Source: CAVPJW01 sp963705525 (GTDB lineage: Bacteria; Acidobacteriota; Vicinamibacteria; Vicinamibacterales; CAVPJW01). From it: a DNA stretch of 64,000 nt. Location: contig CAVPJW010000007.1 in the NCBI GenBank assembly GCA_963705525.1, forward strand, positions 434,001 through 498,000. The letters are read 5' to 3'. Positions 51,658-60,201 of the stretch are shown one piece after another (position 1 is the stretch's first letter; every line of letters starts with the position of its first letter). Below the pieces are notes generated by a model, which searched no databases, was not told the origin of the DNA, and was given only the letters and a program-made list of their open reading frames with translations. Position numbers and translations under genes: made by a program.

Positions 51658-54600
51658 TCAGTGGCTCCCCTGTCCGTGTTCGGTCGCCAGCGTGGCGCCA
51701 GGCGCTGGCACTGGTACCGGAACCGGCTTCGCCCCGCCGATCACTTTGCCCACCGCCACGTACAGCATCGGAATCAACAAGACGCCGAGGATCGTCGCGA
51801 TGAGCATCCCGGAGAACACCACCATCCCCATCACCTTGCGCGCTTCGGCGCCGGCGCCGGACGCCGTCAGCAGCGGGACGACGCCGAGGATGAAGGCGAA
51901 GGCGGTCATCAGGATCGGGCGGAGCCGCAGCTTCGCCGCCGACAGTGCTGCCTCGACGAGGCTCTTGCCCTGCTCGTGCTCCACCTTGGCGAACTCCACG
52001 ATGAGAATCGCGTTCTTCGCCGCCAGGCCGATGAGCATGATGAGGCCGATCTGCGCGAACACGTTGTTCACGTAGCTCTCGCCCATGAACCAGCGCGCGA
52101 GCCACAGCCCGAGATAGGCGCCGAACGCGGCGAACGGCGTGCCAAGGAGGACGCTGAACGGCATCCCCCAGCTCTCGTACTGCGCGGCCAACACCAGGAA
52201 AACGAGGAAGACCGCGAGCGCGAACACCACCGCGACACCGGGCGCGCGCCGCTCCTGGTACGACAGGTCGGCCCAGTCGAAGCTCATGTCCGAAGGCAGT
52301 ACCTCTTTCGCCGTGGCTTCCAAGGCGTCGAGCGCCTGCGCAGACGAATAGCCGGCCCCGGGCACGCCGGTGAGCTCCGCCGAGCGGAACAGGTTGAAGC
52401 GGTTGGTGAACTCCGGTCCTGACGCGGGCCCCGTGGCCACCAGCGTGTCGAGCGGGACCATGCCGCCCGCCTGGTTCCGGACGAAGAAGAGCCCGAGCTG
52501 CTTCGGGTCCTTGCGGAACTCCGGCTCGGCCTGCAGGTACACCTTGTAGACGCGGCCGAACTTGTTGAAGTCGTTCACATAGGTGCTGCCAAGCAGCGCG
52601 CCCAGTGTGGTGTTGACGTCGTTCAGGAGCACGCCCGACTTGAGCACCTTGCTGCGATCGATGTCGGCGTAGACCTGCGGCACGCTCGCGCGGTAGAGCG
52701 TGGCGATGCGTCCGATCTCCGGCCGCTTCCGCGCCGCTTCCATGAAGCGCCGCGTCTGCTCGGCCAGGTACGTGGGCGGCCCGCCGCTGCGATCCTGCAG
52801 CTGCATGGTAAAGCCGGCGCCCGTGCCGAGCCCCGGAATCGCGGGCGGCCCGAACGCCAGCACCTGCCCTTCCGGGATCTCGCGCGCGAACGCGCGGTTC
52901 AGCGCGCCGACGACTTCCCTGGCGTGCGCCTCCGCGCTATGCCGCTCCTCCCACGGCTTGAGCTGCACGAAGAAGAAGCCCATGTTCGAGGAGTACGCCG
53001 AGGTGAGCAGTGAGTAGCCGCTGATCGTGTTGAAGCCTTCGATCGCCTCGTTCGCCGCCAGAATCTTCTCGGCCTTCTTCATGGCGGCGTCCGTCCGCTC
53101 GAGCGACGCCGCGTCGGGCAGCTGGGCGTTGACCATGATGTAGCCCTGGTCCTCCTCCGGCACGAACCCGCCGGGAATCTGCCGGACCAGCACGACGGTC
53201 GCGTAGATCAGCACGCCGATGAACGCGACGCTCCGGAACATCTTCCGGATCAGGATGGCCGAGAAGCTCACGTAGGCGTCGGTGCCGCGGCCGAACCACT
53301 TGTTGAAGAAGTTGTAGAAAGGCGTGAGCAGCGTCTTCTTGCCCGTCGGCGCCTTGAGCAACAGGCCGGCAAGCGCCGGGCTGAGCGTCAGCGCGTTGAC
53401 GACCGACAGCAGCACCGACAGCGCGATCGTGATCGCGAACTGCTGATACAGCCGTCCGGTGATGCCGCCCATGAAGCCAACCGGCACGAACACCGCGATG
53501 AGGATCAGGCCGATCGCGACGACCGGGCCCGACACCTCTTCCATCGCCTTGATCGTCGCCTCCTTCGGCTGCATCCCGTGCTCGATGTGGTGCATCACCG
53601 CCTCGACCACGACGATCGCATCGTCGACGACGATGCCGATGGCGAGAACGAGGCCGAGCAGCGAGAGCACGTTGATCGAGAAGCCCAGCATCGGGAAGAA
53701 GATGAACGCGCCGACCAGCGACACGGGCACCGTCATCAGCGGGATGAGCGTCGCGCGCCAGTTCTGCAGGAAGATGAACACGACGATGATGACGAGCGCG
53801 ACCGCTTCGAAGAGCGTATGGACGATTTCGTTGATCCCCTCGGTGACGGGCAGCGTCGTGTCGAGCGAGATCAGGTAGTCCATGTCGCGCGGAAAGCGCG
53901 TCTTCAGATCCTCCATGGTCGCCTTGATGCTGTCGGCGACCGCCACCGCGTTGGTGCCCGGAATCTGGAAGACGGCGATCACGGCCGCCGGCGTGCCATC
54001 GTGGCGGCCGACCGCGTTGTACAGCATCGTCCCGAGCTCGATGCGGGCGACGTCCTTGAGGCGGACTTCCGAGCCGTCCGGGTTGGTGCGGAGGATGATC
54101 TCGGCGAACTCCGAATCGTCGAGCAGCCGTCCCTGGGTGCGGACCGTATAGGTGTACTCGGTGCCGGTCGAGGCCGGCGGCCCGCCAATCTGGCCGGCCG
54201 GCGTGAGCTGGTTCTGCTGGTTGATGGCGTTCACGATGTCGGGCACCGTCAGCCCGAGGCGCCCGATGCGATCGGGACGCAGCCAGATCCGCATCGCGTA
54301 GTCGCTGCCGCCGAACAAATTGATCTGCCCGACGCCCGGGATGCGCGCGATCGTGTCGTTGATGTTGATCGTCGTGTAGTTCGAGAGGAAGTTGCTGTCG
54401 TAGCTCCCGTTCGGCGACTTCACCGAGATGACGAGGAGCGGGAACGGCAGCGCCTTCTTCACCGTGACGCCGTAGTTCTTCACCGACTGTGGCATCTGCG
54501 GCATGGCCTCGGACACGCGGTTCTGCGTGAACACGTTGTCCATGTCCTGGTTCGACCCGACCTCGAAGGAGACCTTGAGCGTCAACGTGCCGTCGTTGGC

Positions 54601-54846
54601 GTTGGTCGACTTCATGTAGATGCCTTTTTCGACGCCGTTGATCTTCTGTTCGAGCGGCGTGGCGACGGAGGCTTCGACGTCGGTGGCGCTCGCGCCGATG
54701 AACGTCGTGGTCACCTGGACCATCGGCGGGACGATCTCGGGGTACTGCGCGATCGGCAGCCCGCGCATCGCGACGGCGCCGAGCAGCACCAGGATGATCG
54801 ACAGCACGATCGCGACAATCGGCCGGTTGACGAAGAAGCGCGCCAT
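51658..54846 (-). CDS. RND multidrug efflux permease (AcrB/MexB, HAE1 type)
   Basis: A 1062-residue inner-membrane proton antiporter. It has 12 helices, the two large periplasmic loops and the proton-relay pair VLAIGIVVDDAIVVVEAVMH in helix 4. Family landmarks include GLPIAQYPEIVPPMVQVTTT, ASATDVEASVATPLEQKING, FVPVGFMGGITGRLYQQFAI and PTGKKTLLTPFYNFFNKWFG. Length and motifs match the hydrophobe/amphiphile efflux group that takes drugs, dyes and detergents from the periplasm. Three bases separate it from the adaptor gene and one base from the outer-membrane duct gene. It has no disruption. Confidence 0.95.
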   Translation of the reverse strand: MARFFVNRPIVAIVLSIILVLLGAVAMRGLPIAQYPEIVPPMVQVTTTFIGASATDVEASVATPLEQKINGVEKGIYMKSTNANDGTLTLKVSFEVGSNQDMDNVFTQNRVSEAMPQMPQSVKNYGVTVKKALPFPLLVISVKSPNGSYDSNFLSNYTTININDTIARIPGVGQINLFGGSDYAMRIWLRPDRIGRLGLTVPDIVNAINQQNQLTPAGQIGGPPASTGTEYTYTVRTQGRLLDDSEFAEIILRTNPDGSEVRLKDVARIELGTMLYNAVGRHDGTPAAVIAVFQIPGTNAVAVADSIKATMEDLKTRFPRDMDYLISLDTTLPVTEGINEIVHTLFEAVALVIIVVFIFLQNWRATLIPLMTVPVSLVGAFIFFPMLGFSINVLSLLGLVLAIGIVVDDAIVVVEAVMHHIEHGMQPKEATIKAMEEVSGPVVAIGLILIAVFVPVGFMGGITGRLYQQFAITIALSVLLSVVNALTLSPALAGLLLKAPTGKKTLLTPFYNFFNKWFGRGTDAYVSFSAILIRKMFRSVAFIGVLIYATVVLVRQIPGGFVPEEDQGYIMVNAQLPDAASLERTDAAMKKAEKILAANEAIEGFNTISGYSLLTSAYSSNMGFFFVQLKPWEERHSAEAHAREVVGALNRAFAREIPEGQVLAFGPPAIPGLGTGAGFTMQLQDRSGGPPTYLAEQTRRFMEAARKRPEIGRIATLYRASVPQVYADIDRSKVLKSGVLLNDVNTTLGALLGSTYVNDFNKFGRVYKVYLQAEPEFRKDPKQLGLFFVRNQAGGMVPLDTLVATGPASGPEFTNRFNLFRSAELTGVPGAGYSSAQALDALEATAKEVLPSDMSFDWADLSYQERRAPGVAVVFALAVFLVFLVLAAQYESWGMPFSVLLGTPFAAFGAYLGLWLARWFMGESYVNNVFAQIGLIMLIGLAAKNAILIVEFAKVEHEQGKSLVEAALSAAKLRLRPILMTAFAFILGVVPLLTASGAGAEARKVMGMVVFSGMLIATILGVLLIPMLYVAVGKVIGGAKPVPVPVPAPGATLATEHGQGSH

Positions 54847-54849
54847 GGA

Positions 54850-56016
54850 CTACTTCGCCTCCCCGACGGTCTCGGTCTTGGCAGCGGCGTCAGGCGTCGC
54901 CATCGGTTTGGTCCGGACGGTCATGCCGTCGCGCAGCGCCTGAAGCCCCTCGGCCACGACGCGCTCGTTCGGCTTGAGGCCCTCTTCGATCACCCAGAGC
55001 GACTCGACGCGCAGACCGACTTTCACGTTGCGAAACGCGATCTTGTTGTCGGTGCCCACGACGGCCACGCTGTACAAGTTCTGCAACTCTTGCACGGCCC
55101 GTTGGGGAACGAGCAAGGCTCCGACTTTGGTGTCGAGCAGCAGACGGGCGCGTCCGTATTGCCCGGGCCGCAATACGAAGTCAGGGTTCGGAAAGAAGAT
55201 CTGAACGCCCAAGGTGCCCGTTGTGGCGTTGACCGCGCGTTCGACGGGACCCAGTCGGCCGGTTTGCGGGTGCAGGGTACCATCGGCCAGCGTCAGCTGT
55301 ATGCCTTCAACGCGCGGCTCCTCATTCACTCGTCGCGACTGGCGCTTGGCGATCGTCAGGTAGTCGGCCTCGGTCACCCCGACCCGGAAAATCATCGGAT
55401 CGATCTGCGACACCGTCGTCAGGAGCGTGCTCTCGCCTCGGCCGACGAGGTTGCCAGCCTTGACCTGGGTGGTTCCGACCAGCCCGTTGATCGGTGACGT
55501 GACACGCGTGTAGCCCAGATCGAGCGTCGCCTTTTCCACCGCAGCCTTGGTGGCCTCGACCTGTGCACGGGCCGCGTCCTGCGCGGCCAGCGCGTTGTCT
55601 AGTTCCTGCTGGCTGACCGCCTGCTTGGCTGCCAGCGGCGTATACCGCTTGACGTCGTTATTGGTCTTCTCGAGCCTGGCTTCCGCCGTGGCCTGCTCCG
55701 CTTTTGCGGCCGCCAGTGTGGCTTCGAGCGGTTTTCGATCGATTTGGTAAAGGACGTCGCCACGACGGACGAAGGAGCCTTCCCGGAAATCTACCGTTTC
55801 GAGAAACCCTTCGACGCGTGCGCGGATGTCGACGTCCTGGAATCCCTGGGTTTGTCCAACGAGTTCCAGATACACCGGCACATCCCGCTGAACCACGCCG
55901 GCCACATACACTTCCGGTGGCGGAGGCGTGGCAGGTGGCGGTTTCTCGCATGCCACACCCAGCATGGCCGCCATCGTCGCGGCCACGACCGCTATCTTTC
56001 CAGTCTTGGTTCCCAT
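54850..56016 (-). CDS. RND efflux periplasmic adaptor (AcrA/MexA family lipoprotein)
   Basis: Links the pump to the duct. The ATG at 56016 has AAGGA seven bases upstream and is preferred over a GTG at 56034. The 388-residue product is a lipoprotein (leader IAVVAATMAAMLGVACEKPP). A biotinyl-lipoyl half-motif (QDVDIRARVEGFLETVDFRE), a helical hairpin (AKAEQATAEARLEKTNNDVK, AAKQAVSQQELDNALAAQDA), the second lipoyl half (LDLGYTRVTSPINGLVGTTQ) and the beta-barrel and membrane-proximal domains follow. It is the first gene of the efflux operon. No local TetR or MarR repressor is found; the region upstream (56017-56476) is open for regulation. Confidence 0.93.
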   Translation of the reverse strand: MGTKTGKIAVVAATMAAMLGVACEKPPPATPPPPEVYVAGVVQRDVPVYLELVGQTQGFQDVDIRARVEGFLETVDFREGSFVRRGDVLYQIDRKPLEATLAAAKAEQATAEARLEKTNNDVKRYTPLAAKQAVSQQELDNALAAQDAARAQVEATKAAVEKATLDLGYTRVTSPINGLVGTTQVKAGNLVGRGESTLLTTVSQIDPMIFRVGVTEADYLTIAKRQSRRVNEEPRVEGIQLTLADGTLHPQTGRLGPVERAVNATTGTLGVQIFFPNPDFVLRPGQYGRARLLLDTKVGALLVPQRAVQELQNLYSVAVVGTDNKIAFRNVKVGLRVESLWVIEEGLKPNERVVAEGLQALRDGMTVRTKPMATPDAAAKTETVGEAK

Positions 56017-56476
56017 GCTCACGTCCTTGTTCACGTCCGCGCAACCCCCGTGGGACGGTGGTGTGCGGGGCGTGAGTCAATCCTATGCCCGTTTGATGGG
56101 GCTAAGCCCTGCTGAGCAACGCATGTGCCAACGGAACGGCCTTCCGGCATCGACGCCCATCGACAACCGGACTGGAAACGAAGATGGCCGGGGCGACATT
56201 GAGTAGACTCGAACTTCTCAAGCCAGCGCGGATTATTCCACATCGCAGGTCTATATTCATTTTGTCGCCGACGATCCACGCGGCCGTGCGGTCGGTCGGT
56301 CAGGACGGGGCTAGAGCATCCAATCGGAGTCGCCTCCGAATTGTCGGAGCAGGCAAGGCCGCCCGCGTTGGCGCGGCGCACCCCAGCCTCTGGAAATTGG
56401 CTGGAAAGCTCGCGGGACTCATGTTCCGGCCATTGAAAGCGGCAGTGGCAGGATTGGTGCAGAGTCATCGCGAGTC
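56017..56476. other. Divergent spacer between the efflux and ATP synthase operons
   Basis: About 460 bases hold the promoters of both operons. A weak open frame from 56184 to the atpB start (98 codons) overlaps the atpB GTG by four bases, but its product is basic and not hydrophobic, unlike the AtpI that often precedes atpB. An opposite-strand frame (56031-56468) also lacks family features. I see no repeat, no hairpin with a T-run and no gene I can support. Confidence 0.4.
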
Positions 56477-57373
56477 GTGAGGTTCGGGCGAAGATCCCCG
56501 TTCGCGCGCTTCATTCTCTTGGCCGGCGCCGTTCTGGTCAGCGGCACTGCGACGCTCTTCGCAAGTCCCGAGCACGGTCTGCCACAGAAAGCGGTAGAGA
56601 TCGGCCGGCTCTTCGGCTTCCCCATCACCAATTCCATGGTCGTCACGTGGATGGTGGCGGTTGGACTCATCGTCTTCGCGCGGATCGCCACGCGGAACAT
56701 GAAACAGGTGCCCGAAGGAGCACAGAACTTGCTGGAGTGGCTGATTGAGGGCCTTTACGGTTTCCTCGAAGGCATCATCGGTCCCCGGCTGGTTCGACGG
56801 ACCTTCTGGTTCTTCGGCACGATCTTCATCTTCATCCTGGCCACCAACTGGGTGGGACTGATCCCGGGGGTCGGCTCAGTCGGCTGGGGCCACGAGACAC
56901 CAGCAGGCTTCGCGCTCGACGAGCCGTTCTTCAGAGGGGCCAACGCCGACGTCAATCTAACGCTCGCCATGGCGCTCGTCTTCTTCGCGAGCTGGATTGT
57001 CTGGGGTCTGCGCGAAGCCGGGCCGGTTGGCTTCGTGAAGGAGCTCTTCGCCCCGAAGGGCACGAGCACCGGATTTTTGAGAGTGCTTCTGACGGTCGTG
57101 TTCTTCGCCGCTGGCTGCCTTGAAGTCATTTCGATCCTGTTCCGGCCGGTGTCGCTCAGCTTTCGGCTCTACGGGAACATCTTCGCCGGTGAAACGCTGC
57201 TCGAAACCATGGCGGCGATGCCCCGCATCGGGTGGCTGGTACAGGTGCCGTTCTATTTTCTGGAATTGCTCGTCGGGCTCGTACAAGCGCTGGTATTCAC
57301 GCTGCTGACTGCGGTGTTCACGTTATTGATCTGCCAGCACCACGACGAGAACTCCACCGCGACGCACAGTTGA
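56477..57373 (+). CDS. atpB: F1Fo ATP synthase subunit a
   Basis: Membrane stator subunit forming the proton half-channels. The 298-residue product starts at GTG 56477 with a leader-like helix (FILLAGAVLVSGTATLFASP). The conserved core is present: VEIGRLFGFPITNSMVVTWM, ATNWVGLIPGVGSVGWG, and the helix with the essential Arg, VSLSFRLYGNIFAGETLLE. The last helix LVGLVQALVFTLLTAVFTLL is followed by a short His-rich tail (CQHHDENSTATHS). An unusual loop with FFRGANADVNLTLAMALVFF is the form seen in some acidobacterial and verrucomicrobial enzymes. It starts the operon a-c-b-delta-alpha-gamma-beta-epsilon; no atpI gene precedes it. Confidence 0.93.
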   Translation: MRFGRRSPFARFILLAGAVLVSGTATLFASPEHGLPQKAVEIGRLFGFPITNSMVVTWMVAVGLIVFARIATRNMKQVPEGAQNLLEWLIEGLYGFLEGIIGPRLVRRTFWFFGTIFIFILATNWVGLIPGVGSVGWGHETPAGFALDEPFFRGANADVNLTLAMALVFFASWIVWGLREAGPVGFVKELFAPKGTSTGFLRVLLTVVFFAAGCLEVISILFRPVSLSFRLYGNIFAGETLLETMAAMPRIGWLVQVPFYFLELLVGLVQALVFTLLTAVFTLLICQHHDENSTATHS

Positions 57374-57424
57374 CGACGGGTGACATCTTGACCATGTGAA
57401 CAACAAAGGAAGGACAAGAGGACA

Positions 57425-57613
57425 ATGGTTGGCAACATTCACGTCGGTCTCGCAGCCATGGCAGCGGCCTTTGCGGTGGGTGCGATCGGAATGAAAGCGT
57501 CGGAAGCGGTGGGACGCAATCCGGGAGCCGCGACGGCGATCCTGGTCCAGTCAATCCTGGCTATCGCCTTCGCGGAAGCGATCGTTTTCTACACATTGTT
57601 CCTCGTGCAGTAG
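57425..57613 (+). CDS. atpE: F1Fo ATP synthase subunit c, short
   Basis: The rotor-ring subunit, a 62-residue two-helix hairpin: MVGNIHVGLAAMAAAFAVGA, the loop with R31-N32-P33 (VGRNPGAAT) and the second helix with the ion-carrying Glu51 (SILAIAFAEAIVFY). Most c subunits are 70-90 residues. By distance from the loop Arg, the helix-packing motif GxGxGxG lies at residues 13-19 and reads AxAxAxG. The positions that bind Na+ in other rings are V18 and A52 here, so the coupling ion should be H+. Fifty bases separate it from atpB, and 62 from atpF. Confidence 0.92.
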   Translation: MVGNIHVGLAAMAAAFAVGAIGMKASEAVGRNPGAATAILVQSILAIAFAEAIVFYTLFLVQ

Positions 57614-57675
57614 CGGGGGGACCGATCAGAGCGAATAGGCACGGCGCGGCACCAGCGCTGGATAGGTGAAGGAAT

Positions 57676-58218
57676 ATGACTGTTCTCGGCTTGATGTTGC
57701 AGTCGGGCGGCGGGCAGATTGCCACGATCGCGAGGACGTTCGGTGTGGATTGGCCACATCTCACGGCTCAGATCATCAGCTTCGGCATCGTCTGCGCCGT
57801 GCTCTATTGGTTCGCGTACCAACCCGTCCTGCAAATGCTGGACGCGCGGCGCGAGCAGATCAAGCAGGGCCTGGCCAACACCGAGAAGATCAACGCGGCG
57901 CTCGCGGGAATCGAAGCCCAGCGCCAGGGCATCATGGCGGAGGCCCAGGCGCAGTCGACCAAATTGATTGCCGAGGCCCGCGAGGTGGCGCGGCGCCTGC
58001 AGGAGCAGGAAGCCGCGCGCGCAATGGCGGCAGCCGAGCAGATTGTCGTCAAAGCGCGCGAAGCCGCCGCGCAGGAGCACGCGCAGATGCTGATCGAACT
58101 CCGACGCGAGGTCGGCCGCCTGGTCGTGCAGACCACGGGCGCGATCATCGACAGAGTGCTGACGCCAGACGATCAGCGCCGCCTCGCCGAGGACACCGCC
58201 AGGCGTCTCACGATGTAG
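57676..58218 (+). CDS. atpF: F1Fo ATP synthase subunit b
   Basis: Peripheral-stalk subunit. A single N-terminal helix (LTAQIISFGIVCAVLYWFAY) is followed by the long amphipathic coil (LDARREQIKQGLANTEKINA, AQAQSTKLIAEAREVARRLQ, IVVKAREAAAQEHAQMLIEL) and a C-terminal part that binds delta. At 180 residues it is a little longer than E. coli b (156). The N-terminal segment before the helix (MTVLGLMLQSGGGQIATIAR) is extra. It precedes atpH by 21 bases in the operon. Confidence 0.92.
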   Translation: MTVLGLMLQSGGGQIATIARTFGVDWPHLTAQIISFGIVCAVLYWFAYQPVLQMLDARREQIKQGLANTEKINAALAGIEAQRQGIMAEAQAQSTKLIAEAREVARRLQEQEAARAMAAAEQIVVKAREAAAQEHAQMLIELRREVGRLVVQTTGAIIDRVLTPDDQRRLAEDTARRLTM

Positions 58219-58239
58219 ATCGCTCGCAGGAGTCCAGCG

Positions 58240-58632
58240 ATGAAAACGGCCAAGCAAGCGCGGCGCGATGCCAGGCGGCTCTACCGCCTCTGCATGGTCG
58301 GTGGTTCGATCGACGAGCGCCGCGTGCGCCAGGTCGTCAGCGGGATCATCGACATCGGGCGTCCCGGAGGACTGACCATCCTGCCCCGCTTTCTGCGTCT
58401 GGTGCGGCTCGATCGAAACCGGCACCTGGCCGCCGTCGAAAGCGCCGCGGCCCTGCCAGCCGATGTCAGGACCGCCATCGAAGCGGCGCTGCTCCGCAAG
58501 TACGGCGAAGGACTCGCGATGTCGTTCAGTGAAAATCCCACATTGCTTGGCGGCGTACGCATCAAGGTGGGCAGCGACGTTTACGACGGCAGCGTGAAGG
58601 CCGGCCTGGCTGCCTTGGAAGCGCGCTTTTAG
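58240..58632 (+). CDS. atpH: F1Fo ATP synthase subunit delta, short form
   Basis: A 130-residue protein in the delta position between b and alpha. The C-terminal part is the family signature: ALLRKYGEGLAMSFSENPTL, then LGGVRIKVGSDVYDGSVKAG, ending LAALEARF. Delta usually has about 175-180 residues, with a six-helix N-terminal domain that binds the tops of the alpha subunits. Here only about 70 residues (KQARRDARRLYRLCMVGGSI, DERRVRQVVSGIIDIGRP) precede the C-terminal part, so the N-domain is shortened or reduced. It is intact in frame and has a start with normal spacing, so this is a real short form. Confidence 0.85.
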   Translation: MKTAKQARRDARRLYRLCMVGGSIDERRVRQVVSGIIDIGRPGGLTILPRFLRLVRLDRNRHLAAVESAAALPADVRTAIEAALLRKYGEGLAMSFSENPTLLGGVRIKVGSDVYDGSVKAGLAALEARF

Positions 58633-58665
58633 AACACGCGGTACGGGAAGAGCTGAGGTGCACGC

Positions 58666-60198
58666 TTGGCTAATCTGATACAGGAAATCGAAGCGCAGAT
58701 CGCGGGCGCCAAAGCCACGGCCATCAGGCGCCAGGTCGGCGTCATCCGCGAGATCGGCGACGGCGTCGCCCGCGTCGAGGGTCTCGGTGACGTGATGCTG
58801 AACGAGATGCTCGATTTCGGACACGGCATCACCGGTCTGGCCCTGAGCCTCGAGGAAACTGACGTGGGCGTCATCATCCTCGGAGACTACACGACGCTCG
58901 AAGAAGGCGACGAGGTTCGCGCGACGGGCAAGCTGCTGCAGGTGCCGGTGGGCAAGGGTCTGCTGGGACGCATCGTCAACACGCTCGGCGAACCTGTGGA
59001 TGGGAAAGGCCCTGTTGCGAGCGACATCGCCTACCCGCTCGAGAAGGTCGCGCCCGGCATCATGCGGCGGCGGCCCATCAGCCAGCCGGTGCAGACCGGC
59101 ATCATGGCGATCGATGCGATGATCCCGATTGGCCGGGGCCAGCGCGAATTGATCATCGGCGACCGGTCGACCGGCAAGACGACCATCTGCCTCGACACCA
59201 TCATCAGCCAGGCGAGGTTGAACCAGGAAGCCGAGGCGAAGGGCGACAAGGATTATCGCCCGCTCTATTGCATCTATGTCGCGATCGGCCAGAAGCAATC
59301 GACGATCGCGCGCCTCATCGCCGTGCTCGAAAAGGCCGGCGCCATGCCCTATACGATCGTGCTCGCCTCGCCCGCCGCCGACTCCGCGACGAACCAGTAT
59401 CTCGCCCCGTTTGCCGGGGCGGCGATGGGCGAATGGTTCATGGACCACGGCATGGACGCCTTGATTGTCTATGACGATCTGTCGAAACACGCCGTGGCCT
59501 ACCGGCAGGTCTCGCTGGTCCTGAAGCGGCCGTCTGGTCGCGAAGCGTATCCCGGTGATGTGTTCTACCTCCACAGCCGATTGCTGGAACGGGCGGCGCG
59601 GGTCGGGGAGAAGCATGGCAATGGTTCGCTCACGGCGCTCCCGATCATCGAAACCCAGGCGGGCGACGTGTCCGCGTACATTCCGACCAACGTCATTTCG
59701 ATCACGGACGGTCAGATCTTTCTGGAAACGGATTTGTTCTATCAGGGAACGCGTCCGGCGATCTCGGTCGGCATTTCTGTATCCCGCGTCGGGTCAGCCG
59801 CGCAGCTCAAGGCGATGAAGCAGGTCGCCGGGCGGCTCAAGGGCGACCTCGCACAGTTTCGGGAGCTGGCCGCCTTCGCGCAGTTCGGCTCGGAGCTCGA
59901 TGCGGCGACGCAGGCGAAGATTGACCGGGGGAAGCGCATCATCGAACTGTTCAACCAGCCTCAACACAACCCCATCCCGGTCGAGATCCAGGTGGCCCTG
60001 CTCTGGATGGTGCAGAACGGCTACGTCGACGCCATCGCTGTGGAGCGCATCAAGGACTACCAGGCCAGACTGACCGAGTTCCTCACGACGTCCGAGGTAG
60101 GACTGCTCGAGAAGATCGGCCGTCTGAAGGCCTTGGACGAGGGCCTCACGGCCGCGCTGAAAGCCGCCGCCGAACGGTTCAAGCCGCTCTGGGTGTGA
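58666..60198 (+). CDS. atpA: F1Fo ATP synthase subunit alpha
   Basis: Regulatory, non-catalytic hexamer subunit. It starts at TTG 58666 after GAGGTG (ANLIQEIEAQIAGAKATAIR). The 510-residue product has the P-loop GDRSTGKTTICLDTI, where the usual Gln of GDRQTGKT is Ser, then YVAIGQKQSTIARLIAVLEK, YDDLSKHAVAYRQVSLVLKR, PGDVFYLHSRLLERAARV and SVGISVSRVGSAAQLKAMKQ with the conserved arginine. All alpha features are present. It is three bases from atpG. Confidence 0.95.
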   Translation: MANLIQEIEAQIAGAKATAIRRQVGVIREIGDGVARVEGLGDVMLNEMLDFGHGITGLALSLEETDVGVIILGDYTTLEEGDEVRATGKLLQVPVGKGLLGRIVNTLGEPVDGKGPVASDIAYPLEKVAPGIMRRRPISQPVQTGIMAIDAMIPIGRGQRELIIGDRSTGKTTICLDTIISQARLNQEAEAKGDKDYRPLYCIYVAIGQKQSTIARLIAVLEKAGAMPYTIVLASPAADSATNQYLAPFAGAAMGEWFMDHGMDALIVYDDLSKHAVAYRQVSLVLKRPSGREAYPGDVFYLHSRLLERAARVGEKHGNGSLTALPIIETQAGDVSAYIPTNVISITDGQIFLETDLFYQGTRPAISVGISVSRVGSAAQLKAMKQVAGRLKGDLAQFRELAAFAQFGSELDAATQAKIDRGKRIIELFNQPQHNPIPVEIQVALLWMVQNGYVDAIAVERIKDYQARLTEFLTTSEVGLLEKIGRLKALDEGLTAALKAAAERFKPLWV

Positions 60199-60201
60199 GT
60201 C

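Noticed and set aside
53578..55497. A 639-codon open frame on the plus strand opposite the RND pump and adaptor genes
   Set aside because: Its product is a low-complexity Arg/Asp/His-rich chain with no domain; such antisense frames arise from codon bias in GC-rich genes. The minus-strand genes have full-length family matches.
56184..56480. Possible atpI before atpB
   Set aside because: The product is basic and lacks the two membrane helices of AtpI; only its overlap with the atpB start is suggestive.
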